Assembly (NCBI GenBank): GCA_963169765.1
Contig: CAUJEN010000122.1
Coordinates: forward strand, 5,771-69,770
Origin: QWHO01 sp021404945
GTDB lineage: Bacteria > Vulcanimicrobiota > Xenobia > Xenobiales > QWHO01
Length of the DNA stretch: 64,000 bases
Direction of reading: 5' to 3'
Of this stretch, positions 43,631-51,312 are shown one piece after another. Every line of letters begins with the position of its first letter. The stretch's first letter is position 1. Both the position numbers and the translations under genes were made by a program. The notes under the pieces were generated by a model. It searched no databases and had not been told where the DNA came from. It saw only the letters and a list, made by a program, of their open reading frames with translations.

Positions 43631-44245
43631 ATGGATGAACTAGAAAAACTCTTCGCGGAAGCTTCAGCCTCCGTCAAGAAAGCCACTGCGCGCCCCAGCG
43701 AGGCGCCCGCCGCCGAGCCTCCGGCCATTGAGGCCCCCGCCCGCACTCCGCAGCCTGAAATTTCTGTGATGGCCGAGCCTCAAGCGCCCCCACCCCCGGT
43801 GGCGTCTCCGGTTCAGCAGCAAGCGCCGGTTCAGCAGCAAGCCCCCAGGCCGCCCGCTCCGGCCCCGAGCGGCCCGCCCGGCGGCCCGATCCATCTTCCT
43901 GGTGGCCAGCAGAGCCCCAACGGCTTCGTGGTGCAGAGCCCCAACGGTCCGGTGGAGATCGCCTGGAATCGCATCGAGTCGCTCCACCTCGGGCGGGCCG
44001 AGAACCGCCAGTTCCTGGCCTTCCGGTTCAATCGCAACCTGTTCTTCTTCCGCGACGACAACGTGGCCTACAAAGGCCTGTTGAGCCAGATGCAGCCCTC
44101 GGCCACGGCCAACTGGCGCGCCCTGGTGGTGGAGCTCGCCCAGAAGTCGGGTCAGGGCGACGAGGGCGTGCAGGCCGTCATCACCGGTGGCGGCGTGGTG
44201 CCCAAGTTCAATACCGCCGCCGACTTCTTTGCCCGACTCGGCTGA
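43631..44245 (+). CDS. Hypothetical protein with Pro/Gln-rich N-terminus
   Basis: Unrecognised 204-residue protein, no signal peptide. Residues 1-100 are Pro/Ala/Gln-rich (including repeated PVQQQAP). Residues about 105-204 form a compact domain (SPNGPVEIAWNRIESLHLGRAENRQFLAFRFNRNLFFFRDDNVAYKG) with a beta-rich appearance, ending in FNTAADFFARLG. The ATG at 43631 is chosen because coding character begins there. It overlaps the next gene by 17 bases. Role unknown. Confidence 0.6.
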   Translation: MDELEKLFAEASASVKKATARPSEAPAAEPPAIEAPARTPQPEISVMAEPQAPPPPVASPVQQQAPVQQQAPRPPAPAPSGPPGGPIHLPGGQQSPNGFVVQSPNGPVEIAWNRIESLHLGRAENRQFLAFRFNRNLFFFRDDNVAYKGLLSQMQPSATANWRALVVELAQKSGQGDEGVQAVITGGGVVPKFNTAADFFARLG

Positions 44246-44699
44246 GCAGCCCCAACTCTCAAAGGGAAGGCTCTGGCTGGGTGGGGGCATCATCGTGCTG
44301 GGACAGGCCGGGCTCTTGCTCATCCCCGTTGTCGCCAGCTCGAGCCTGCCCGCGGTCTGGAAGACTGCCCTGACGGGGCTCCTGGTGGCAGGAGTGCCTG
44401 AGCTCAGCTTGCTGGCCGGCGTCGCCGTGCTCGGTCGGTCGGGGTTCGAGCATCTGAAAGGCCGCTTTTTCGGACTCTGGAAGGGCCCCGTGGGACCGAT
44501 CCGGCATCAGATCGGGGTTGCTTTCTTCCTGGTCTCGGGCCTGCTGGCCTGGATCGCCCCCTACGCGGTCTATCTTTTCGAGCTGGGGCTGAAACAGCTC
44601 TTGATCTGCGCCCTCACGGCCGACGGGCTGTTCGTGGTATCGCTCGTGCTTCTGGGAGGACAGTTCTGGGACAAGCTGCGCGGCCTGCTCACTCGGTAG
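44229..44699 (+). CDS. Four-helix membrane protein like the transporter suffix domain
   Basis: About 156 residues with four predicted helices (GGIIVLGQAGLLLIPVVASS, LTGLLVAGVPELSLLAGVAVLG, IGVAFFLVSGLLAWIAPYAVYLF, LICALTADGLFVVSLVLLGG). The order, with GFEHLKGRFFGLWKG between helices 2 and 3 and FWDKLRGLL at the end, matches the suffix domain that follows some RND and other transporters; here it is a separate gene. The TTG start at 44229 overlaps the preceding gene. An accessory role in transport is inference. Confidence 0.65.
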   Translation: MPDSAEQPQLSKGRLWLGGGIIVLGQAGLLLIPVVASSSLPAVWKTALTGLLVAGVPELSLLAGVAVLGRSGFEHLKGRFFGLWKGPVGPIRHQIGVAFFLVSGLLAWIAPYAVYLFELGLKQLLICALTADGLFVVSLVLLGGQFWDKLRGLLTR

Positions 44700-44934
44700 T
44701 CCCCCGCCCAAAAAGAAGGAACCCGGCCCATCAGAGCCAGGTGGTACTGGGGAGGTATGATGATTCTGGAGGGTTTCCGAGTCGAGAGGGGCTTCGAGCA
44801 GGGGACACCACCATCAGCCGGTCTCTCGAGGGGAAGCACGCGGTGGATTCGAGGGGCTCTCTCCTCCGGGGCGACTTCCTGACCCGAGAATACCCCTCCG
44901 TGCCCGATCCATCCAAGATCCGGCCGGGATCTGC

Positions 44935-47259
44935 ATGCGTGAAGTCGAAGGGCCCTTCATGCTCCCCCGTCGCGCTCTGAGCTTTGTCGGTCGTGAGGCC
45001 GAGAAGCGTCGCATCCTGCAAGACCTCGACTCCCAGAGCCTGGTGCTGCTCGAAGGTCCGCGGGGCATCGGGAAGACCGCTCTGGCCCTGGAGCTGGCCC
45101 ACCAGCTCCAGAGCGAGCGCCTGGTGGTCTGGCTGAGCGAGCTGACGGGGCTTGAGAGCCTGCTGCACGCTCTCACCGCGGTGCTGGGCGAGTCGCTGCG
45201 CCACGACTGGCTGCAAGCCGTGGGCCCCAGCGACGACAAGCTGCTCTTGCTCATCCAGGCCCTGGACGCGCGCCAGGTGCTGCTCTTCCTGGATGACTGC
45301 CACGAGCTGCTCGACTTCCTGCGCCTGGCTCAGCGCTACCTCAGTGGCAGCACGGTGCTGCTCACCAGCCAGGAGCGGGTCAAGCTGACCGCGGCCGAGC
45401 GGGCTGACGGCCTGGTCGTGCGCCTCAAGGGCCTGAGCGACCGCGAGAGCGAGGAGTTGCTCGCTCGTCTGCTCGACCAGGCAGGCCCCTTCGACAACCT
45501 GATCCAGATCTGCCGGGGCCACCCGCTGGCCCTGAAGCTCTGTGCCTCGCTGGTGCGCGAGCACCGCCTCACGCCCCAGTCCGAGACACCCCGGGCCCTG
45601 ATCGACGAGTGGGCTCGCGAGCTCGAGCTGGGCCTGAGCGAGCCCGAGCGCGAGGTGATGCAGCTTCTGGCGGTGACCCTGGCGCCGCTGCCGATGCACG
45701 CCTTCCCCCAAGAAGTGCTGCGCGGGTTGGAGGAGCGCTTCCTGGTGGAGGTCACCGACGCCCACGCGCGCCTCTTCGACCTGCTGGCCCACAGCCTGCG
45801 GCGCGAGCTGGACGAAGACGCGGCCCGGGCCCTGCACCGTCGCTGCGGCGAGCTTCTGGCGGGGGATGCCGGGCTGGACGCCATGGTGCACGCAGTGGAG
45901 CACTTCCTGGCCGGTCAAGACCCCGAGCGCGCGGTGGAGCTACTCTTGCAGGCCAAGCTGCCCCTCTACCAGGCGGGCCGTTTTGAGACCCTGCTGGGGC
46001 TGATCCAGCGGGTGGGTCCGGGCTGGCCCATCCTGGAGATTTCGAAGGCTGACACCCTGGCAAGCCTGGGCCGATTGGAGGAGGGGCTGGATGTGCTCGA
46101 GCGAGTCGAGCGCCAGGCTGACCCGCAAACTCGCCTCAAGTCGCTCAACTCGCGCTGCCACATGTTGCTCGACCTGGGGCGCTTCGAAGAAGCCGAGAGC
46201 ATCGCCAGGCAAGCCATCGAGCTGGCCGACAGCCTGCCCGGGCGCCAGCCCGGCCGGGTCAAGGCCCTCAACGGGCTGGGGCGGTTGCAGGTGCTGCGAG
46301 CCCAGGGAGCGGCCGGACAGGCCACCGCCGAGCAGGCCATGGCCATCGCGCGCGAGCTCGACGATCCCAAGGGCCTGGCTTACTCTGGCTTCGTGCGGGC
46401 GCGGGCGCTGGGCCAGCAGGAGGCCTGGGCCGACAGCCTGCAGCAATGCCATCGCAGCCTGGAGCAGGCGCGCGCCGTGCACGAGGAGCGGCTGGCTTTC
46501 CTGGTGCGCTTTCTGGCCGGCGAGGCGCTGCTCAAGCTGGGCCGCGGCCAGGAGGCGGCCCGCCATATCGAGGACACCTGGCGCGCCAGCCGGGGCTTTC
46601 CCGATGTGCAGCTGCGCGGGATGGCCGAGCTGATGCAGGCCAAGCAGCTGCACGCTCAGGGCCGCAACGAGCAGGCCGAGGTGCACCTTGCCGAGGTCGA
46701 TCGGCTCTGCCAGCGCCTGGGAAACCCCGCCCTGGCTCTGCAGGTATTGCTCATGCGCGATCAGGCCGCCGAGGCGGGAGCCCTGGCAAAGGGGGTGGGA
46801 GCGGCCCAGATGCAGGCCGAGGTTGCTCGCAAAGCCCCTTACCGGGCTCTGAGCTTCGAGGGAGAGCGGGCCCTGAGCCCGGCCGACTACCAGGAGCTAC
46901 AAAAGCGCGAGACTGAGTTCGACCTCTTCCTGGACCTGCCCGCCGGGCGGGCGGTGGAGAAGAGCCGGGGAGCGCTGAACCTGCTGAGCCGAAAGATCCT
47001 TACCCGGATCCTGCTGGCCCTGATCCGCGCCCGAGGGGCGCCGCTGACCCAGGAAGAGCTGTTTGCCCAGGTGTGGGAATATCCCTACGAGGGCGAGTCC
47101 AGCGCCGCCCAGGTGCGCAAGAACGTGTCCGTGCTGCGCGACCTGCTCGAGCCTGACCGCACCAATCCGGTCTATCTCAAGCAGGCAGAGCACGCCTTCG
47201 GGCGCAAGGGGGGCTACTACTTCAACCTGGAGACCCGCTTCTGCGTGATCGAGGGCTGA
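44935..47259 (+). CDS. STAND-type ATPase with TPR region and C-terminal winged-helix DNA-binding domain
   Basis: A 774-residue signal-transduction ATPase. N-terminal NTPase: FVGREAEK, Walker A GPRGIGKTA (41-49), Walker B LLFLDDCH (117-123), a sensor in STVLLTSQ and the GHPLALKL motif of NB-ARC/AP-ATPases. A helical TPR-like superstructure covers about 335-640. The C-terminus (about 680-774) is an OmpR/SARP-like winged helix (RILLALIRARGAPLTQEELFAQVW, SAAQVRKNVSVLRDLL, GGYYFNL). Thus a ligand-triggered transcription factor of MalT/SARP style, though with the DNA-binding domain at the C-terminus. Its stop is followed at once by family B repeats. ATG at 44935 or 44959 are both possible. The 235-bp stretch upstream (44700-44934) holds nothing I can name. 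Confidence 0.85.
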   Translation: MREVEGPFMLPRRALSFVGREAEKRRILQDLDSQSLVLLEGPRGIGKTALALELAHQLQSERLVVWLSELTGLESLLHALTAVLGESLRHDWLQAVGPSDDKLLLLIQALDARQVLLFLDDCHELLDFLRLAQRYLSGSTVLLTSQERVKLTAAERADGLVVRLKGLSDRESEELLARLLDQAGPFDNLIQICRGHPLALKLCASLVREHRLTPQSETPRALIDEWARELELGLSEPEREVMQLLAVTLAPLPMHAFPQEVLRGLEERFLVEVTDAHARLFDLLAHSLRRELDEDAARALHRRCGELLAGDAGLDAMVHAVEHFLAGQDPERAVELLLQAKLPLYQAGRFETLLGLIQRVGPGWPILEISKADTLASLGRLEEGLDVLERVERQADPQTRLKSLNSRCHMLLDLGRFEEAESIARQAIELADSLPGRQPGRVKALNGLGRLQVLRAQGAAGQATAEQAMAIARELDDPKGLAYSGFVRARALGQQEAWADSLQQCHRSLEQARAVHEERLAFLVRFLAGEALLKLGRGQEAARHIEDTWRASRGFPDVQLRGMAELMQAKQLHAQGRNEQAEVHLAEVDRLCQRLGNPALALQVLLMRDQAAEAGALAKGVGAAQMQAEVARKAPYRALSFEGERALSPADYQELQKRETEFDLFLDLPAGRAVEKSRGALNLLSRKILTRILLALIRARGAPLTQEELFAQVWEYPYEGESSAAQVRKNVSVLRDLLEPDRTNPVYLKQAEHAFGRKGGYYFNLETRFCVIEG

Positions 47260-47265
47260 GGTAGC

Positions 47266-47385
47266 GAACTGAGCCGGTCTGTCAGAATACCGGGCTCCTG
47301 CCCGGTACCGCCCCCATTCCGGCGTATACCCCGGAACCGGCCCGGTACCGGGGAATCTCCCGGTACCACCCCCCGGTGGTGGATC
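47266..47385. repeat. Family B hairpin repeat, copy B2a (minus orientation)
   Basis: Reverse-orientation unit. Three related elements are CCCGGTACC (47301-47309), GGTACCGGG (47344-47352) and CCCGGTACC (47359-47367), plus the inner pair TTCCGG/CCGGAA around 47317-47336. It begins 7 bases after the stop of the STAND regulator. Confidence 0.85.
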
Positions 47386-47504
47386 AGCTGAGTCGGTCTG
47401 ACCGGGATCCTGCCCGCTACCGCCCCCATTCCGGAGTCTACCCCGGAACCGGCCCGGTAGCGGGGAATCTCCCGCTACCACCGCCTGGTGGAGCCCGACC
47501 TGGT
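47386..47504. repeat. Family B hairpin repeat, copy B2b (minus orientation)
   Basis: Second unit, offset by 112 bases from B2a. The three elements have all changed together: CCCGCTACC (47413-47421), GGTAGCGGG (47456-47464) and CCCGCTACC (47471-47479), preserving pairing. It ends at the stop codon of the opposite-strand radical SAM gene. Confidence 0.85.
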
Positions 47505-50138
47505 TCAGAACGCCCGGACGGACCCTGCCCGCTCCTGAAGCGCAGCCAGCTCCACCCGGCCCGCCTGCTCGGCCGGCAAGAAGAGCGACTCCACCGGCGC
47601 CCCGCCCTCGAGGTAGCTCTCCAGGCGGGTGACCCGCACCACCACCTGGTCGGCTTCGGCGATGCCCATCAGCTGCTCCACCAGCTCACGCGGCTTGGCC
47701 GCCAGCTGGTCCACGTTGTGAAGACCCACCCGATAGCTCACCAGGTCCTCCTCAGCTCGATCAAGCTCAAAGAAGCGGATCAGCGGACGGATGTCGACCG
47801 GCTTGAGATCGCCCTTCTTTGTGCGGCGCTGCACCACGATCTCCCCGCGCGCCATCAGCTCGCTCGGGTCGAGCACCGAGGCCATGGACGAGCGGGGCAC
47901 CTCGATCAGGTAGTCGGCCCCGGTAATGGCCGCCATCAGCGAGGGCGCAGACAAAGGCACCTCGCCGCAGTCGAGCACCGTGAAGCCGGGTGGCAGCACC
48001 CGGTTGACTCGCAGCTTGATCTCGAGCGGCGCCACCGCGCACAGCATCAACACATCCACGTAGTCGGCCCGGGTGGCCATGCCAACCGGCAGGCCGGACG
48101 AGAACGCCAGCCGCGGCTGGGGGTGGAAGCCTTCCGAGTAGCACATGCGAAGACCAGCGCGGCGCAGCGCGCGGGTCCACACGTTGGCCGTCTCGAGCTG
48201 GCTCAGGAGGCGCATCTTGCCGGTGCGCTCGAAGCGGGCCACGATGCGTTGGGCCGGGGTCTGGGGGGGCAGCCCGGGCAGCTCGGGGCGCTCCCAGGCT
48301 TTCTCCTCCTTGATCCCCTTCTTCTTGCGCGAGAGCATCTCCACGCACGAGTCCTTCTGCTCGGTGATCACCCCGCAGGTCGAGCAGCCGGTGTAGCGGC
48401 AATCGCGGTTGAGCATCTCCATGCGCGACTTGAGATATTCCTTGACGTAATACTGCTTGGTGACCAGGGTGTCGATGTGGTCCCAGGGCAGCGGCTCGTC
48501 CAGGGGGCGCTCGCGCAGGTAGTCCAGGGCGTCGATCCCGGTCTGGTCGGCCGCCTTCTCCCAGCGGCGCAGGTCGAGGTGCTCGCTCCAGCCGTCAAAC
48601 TTGCAGCCGTTGCGATAGGCCTGCAAGAGCAGCCTGCCCAGCCGCCTGTCGCCGCGCGACAGGATGCCCTCGAGCAGGCTTTGCTCGGCCTCGTGGCGTC
48701 CGAGCTTGAGCCCGAAGGCGCGGGTGCGGTCGCGCAGCAGGCTCTGCTTGTGCAGCGTCTCGGGGATGTCGATCTGGCGGTCCCACTGGAACGGCGTGTG
48801 GGGCTTGGGCACGAAGGTCGAGACCCCGAGGCGCAGGGCTGCCCGCCGGTTGACCGCCTTGCCCCGGCGCAGCACCTCCTGGGCCAGGTAGGCGATGCGC
48901 AGCACGTCCTCGTCTCGCTCGGTGGGCAGGCCGATCATGAAGTAGAGCTTGATGTGGTCCCAGCCCTTGCGATAGACCGTCTCGGTGGTCTCAAAGAGCA
49001 TCTCGTCGGGGATGTCCTTGTCGATCACCGCCCGCATGCGCGGCGTGGCCGCCTCGGGGGCGAAGGTGAGGCCGGTCTTGCGCACGCTCTGGACCATGTC
49101 CACCAGGTCCAGCGAGAAGGTATCCATGCGAAGCGACGGCAGCGACACGGCCACGTTGTCGGGGCCACCCCGCAGCACCGACTGGGCCACCAGCGCCCTG
49201 GGCCGGGAGTAGTCGCAGGTGGAAAGGCTCGAGAGCGAGATCTCCTCATAGCCGGTCTTCTCGATGGTCTCGCGCATCAGATCGCTCAGAGTGTCCAGGT
49301 TGCGCTCGCGCACCGGGCGGTAGATCATGCCCGCCTGGCAGAAGCGGCAACCCTGAGTACAGCCGCGCAGCACCTCGAGCGAAACGCGGTCGTGCACCTG
49401 CTGGGTGAAGGGCACGATGTAGTCGGTAGGGTAGGGGGTGCTCTCCAGGCTCAAGAGCAGCGACTTGCGTACCGGGGCTGCCCCGGGAGCTCCCACCACG
49501 GTGCCGTTCTCCAGGGTGGCGGTGGGATAGAAGGCTGGCAGGTAGGCCCCTTTCACCTTGCGCAGCGCCTTGAGACGCTCGTCGCGAGCCATGCCGCGGG
49601 TGGCCCGCAGGGCCCGGGCCAGCTGCAGCACCGAGTCCTCTCCGTCGCCGATGATGAAGCAGTCGATGAAGTCGGCCAGCGGCTCGGGATTGAAGGCGCA
49701 GGGCCCGCCGGCCAGGATGATGGGGTGCTCGTCGCCCCGCTCGGCACAAAGCAGGGGGATGCGGGCCAGGTCGAGCATGTTCAAGATGTTCGTGTAGCTC
49801 AGCTCATACTGCAGCGTGAAGCCCACCGCGTCGAACTCTGAGAGCGGCGTTCTGCTTTCCACCGAGAACAGGGGCAAGGAGCGCGAGCGCAACTCGTGCT
49901 CGAGGTCGAGCCCCACCGCGTAGGCCCGCTCGCACCACACGCCCGGCTGGCCATTGAGCAGGCTGTAGAGGATCAGGAGGCCCAGATTGGACAGTCCCAG
50001 GTCGTACATGTCCGGGAATGCAAGACAAATGCGAACCTCTACTTCAGAGAGCGGCTTGTGGACCGAATTGAGCTCCTGGCCGATATAGCGACTGGGTTTC
50101 TCGACCCGCGGGAGGATCAGGTCCTCAATCAAGTGCAT
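47505..50138 (-). CDS. TIGR03960-type radical SAM protein fused to a TIGR03936/DUF2344 domain
   Basis: An 877-residue protein. An N-terminal B12-binding-like region (1-245) with ILAGGPCAFNPEPLADFIDCFIIGDGED precedes the radical SAM domain, whose [4Fe-4S] cysteines are C260, C264 and C267 (RGCTQGCRFC). Further cysteines lie in CRYTGCSTCGV near residue 580. The C-terminal part (from about 625; IVARFERTGKMRLLSQLETANVWTRALRR) is the DUF2344 domain, often a separate gene in other bacteria. Family function is not established; it is often found near rne/rng or ribosomal protein genes, which are not here. ATG at 50138 sits 6 bases after a -10 box, so no leader or ribosome site is expected. Confidence 0.92.
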   Translation of the reverse strand: MHLIEDLILPRVEKPSRYIGQELNSVHKPLSEVEVRICLAFPDMYDLGLSNLGLLILYSLLNGQPGVWCERAYAVGLDLEHELRSRSLPLFSVESRTPLSEFDAVGFTLQYELSYTNILNMLDLARIPLLCAERGDEHPIILAGGPCAFNPEPLADFIDCFIIGDGEDSVLQLARALRATRGMARDERLKALRKVKGAYLPAFYPTATLENGTVVGAPGAAPVRKSLLLSLESTPYPTDYIVPFTQQVHDRVSLEVLRGCTQGCRFCQAGMIYRPVRERNLDTLSDLMRETIEKTGYEEISLSSLSTCDYSRPRALVAQSVLRGGPDNVAVSLPSLRMDTFSLDLVDMVQSVRKTGLTFAPEAATPRMRAVIDKDIPDEMLFETTETVYRKGWDHIKLYFMIGLPTERDEDVLRIAYLAQEVLRRGKAVNRRAALRLGVSTFVPKPHTPFQWDRQIDIPETLHKQSLLRDRTRAFGLKLGRHEAEQSLLEGILSRGDRRLGRLLLQAYRNGCKFDGWSEHLDLRRWEKAADQTGIDALDYLRERPLDEPLPWDHIDTLVTKQYYVKEYLKSRMEMLNRDCRYTGCSTCGVITEQKDSCVEMLSRKKKGIKEEKAWERPELPGLPPQTPAQRIVARFERTGKMRLLSQLETANVWTRALRRAGLRMCYSEGFHPQPRLAFSSGLPVGMATRADYVDVLMLCAVAPLEIKLRVNRVLPPGFTVLDCGEVPLSAPSLMAAITGADYLIEVPRSSMASVLDPSELMARGEIVVQRRTKKGDLKPVDIRPLIRFFELDRAEEDLVSYRVGLHNVDQLAAKPRELVEQLMGIAEADQVVVRVTRLESYLEGGAPVESLFLPAEQAGRVELAALQERAGSVRAF

Positions 50139-50144
50139 CGCTCC

Positions 50145-50173
50145 AGTATAGCTTCCAATCTACCCGCAAGCAA
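50145..50173 (-). promoter_or_regulatory. Predicted promoter giving a leaderless radical SAM mRNA
   Basis: On the minus strand TTGCTT (50173-50168), a 17-base spacer and TATACT (50150-50145), then GGAGCG and the ATG. Only 6 bases separate the -10 box and the start codon, so the transcript should begin at the A of ATG or one or two bases later. Confidence 0.6.
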
Positions 50174-50241
50174 CGGGGAGCCGAATCTACCAGGCCCCGG
50201 GCGACAGGGGGAGGGGAAGCGGCCTGCGAATCATCCCGGGC

Positions 50242-51312
50242 ATGGCCCCCCCGATCAACCCCAAAGCTCGGGCTCCGATAAGGGATGTGGCCTTTTTTAC
50301 CCGCCAGCTGGTCACCATGCTCGACTCGGGCGTCCCGCTTCACAGGGCGCTGGACATCTACGGCAAGAGCGACGACACGAAGCTGGGTCGGGTGATTGAC
50401 GAGGTGGCCGACAGGGTGCTGGCCGGAAACTCGCTCTCGGCTTCCCTCGGCCGTTTCCCCCGGATCTTTTCGCCTGTCTACGTAGGCCTGGTGAGGGCTG
50501 GCGAAGGCTCCGGCCAGCTCAATACCATGCTCGAGCAGCTGGCCGCCTTGCTCGAGCGAGGCGACGGCCTGCAACGGCGCCTGGCGGCCAGCCTGACCTA
50601 TCCTGCCTTCTTACTCGTGGCCGGGATGGCCTGCGGGGGAGTGCTGATGTTCTACATTTTGCCCACCATGACGCCCATGTTCACCACCATGGGTGTTACG
50701 CTGCCATGGCCCACGCGCATACTGGTGGCCCTCGGCGACTTGGCCCGCAATCCTTTTCTGGTTACCTTGCTGCTGGTGGGGGCGGCCCTGCTGGTGTTCC
50801 TGGGAGCCCCTGCCTGGCGGCGTCTGATGGCTCGAAATCCCGCTCTGCGGCTCAGAATCGACGCCCTGATTCTCGAGATTCCCCTGCTGGGGAACGTCCT
50901 GAGGAAGATGAGCTATGCCCGGGTTCTGTTCACTCTCTCCACCCTGCTCGAGGCCGGCCTGCCGGCCGCCACCGCCCTGCACATGATTCGCGAGGTGACC
51001 GGCAACGAATTTCTCAAGTCTCTCCTGAGCGCCTCGGGCCAGCGGCTGGAGCTGGGCTGCAGCATGTCCGAAGCGCTGGACAACGTCCTGCCCCGGGGGG
51101 CGGTGCAGATGATCGCTGTCGGCGAGGAGTCTTCCTCGGCTTCCAACTCGGCCCGCCACGTCGCCAAAGTCTACGAGGATGAGGCCGAGATGGCCGTGAG
51201 TTATTTCGCCGCTCTGTCCGAGCCCCTGATCATGGCCGGGATGGGCGCGGTGGCCGCCTTCATCGTGCTGGCCTTCATGCTGCCGCTGGTATCCATGTTG
51301 CAGAAGCTCTGA
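50242..51312 (+). CDS. Type II secretion F / PilC-family inner-membrane protein
   Basis: A 356-residue platform protein with two T2SSF domains (FFTRQLVTMLDSGVPLHRALDIY with VGLVRAGEGSGQLNTMLEQLA; MSYARVLFTLSTLLEAGLPAATALHMI with IAVGEESSSASNSARHVAKVYE). Helices lie at about 115-145, 165-190 and at the C-terminus. Like the paralogue at 11.4 kb, it starts directly at the first T2SSF domain and lacks the N-terminal beta-alpha domain. Start ATG at 50242 has no close ribosome site. The next gene starts within its stop (TGATG). Confidence 0.9.
   Translation: MAPPINPKARAPIRDVAFFTRQLVTMLDSGVPLHRALDIYGKSDDTKLGRVIDEVADRVLAGNSLSASLGRFPRIFSPVYVGLVRAGEGSGQLNTMLEQLAALLERGDGLQRRLAASLTYPAFLLVAGMACGGVLMFYILPTMTPMFTTMGVTLPWPTRILVALGDLARNPFLVTLLLVGAALLVFLGAPAWRRLMARNPALRLRIDALILEIPLLGNVLRKMSYARVLFTLSTLLEAGLPAATALHMIREVTGNEFLKSLLSASGQRLELGCSMSEALDNVLPRGAVQMIAVGEESSSASNSARHVAKVYEDEAEMAVSYFAALSEPLIMAGMGAVAAFIVLAFMLPLVSMLQKL

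Noticed and set aside
44700..44934. Small gene or RNA in the 235-bp gap before the STAND regulator
   Set aside because: Only short open frames without ribosome sites; no hairpin with a T-run and no tRNA-like fold seen.
47376..49841. 821-residue plus-strand open frame
   Set aside because: Shadow of the radical SAM gene, which has the CxxxCxxC motif; the frame also starts inside the family B repeat.
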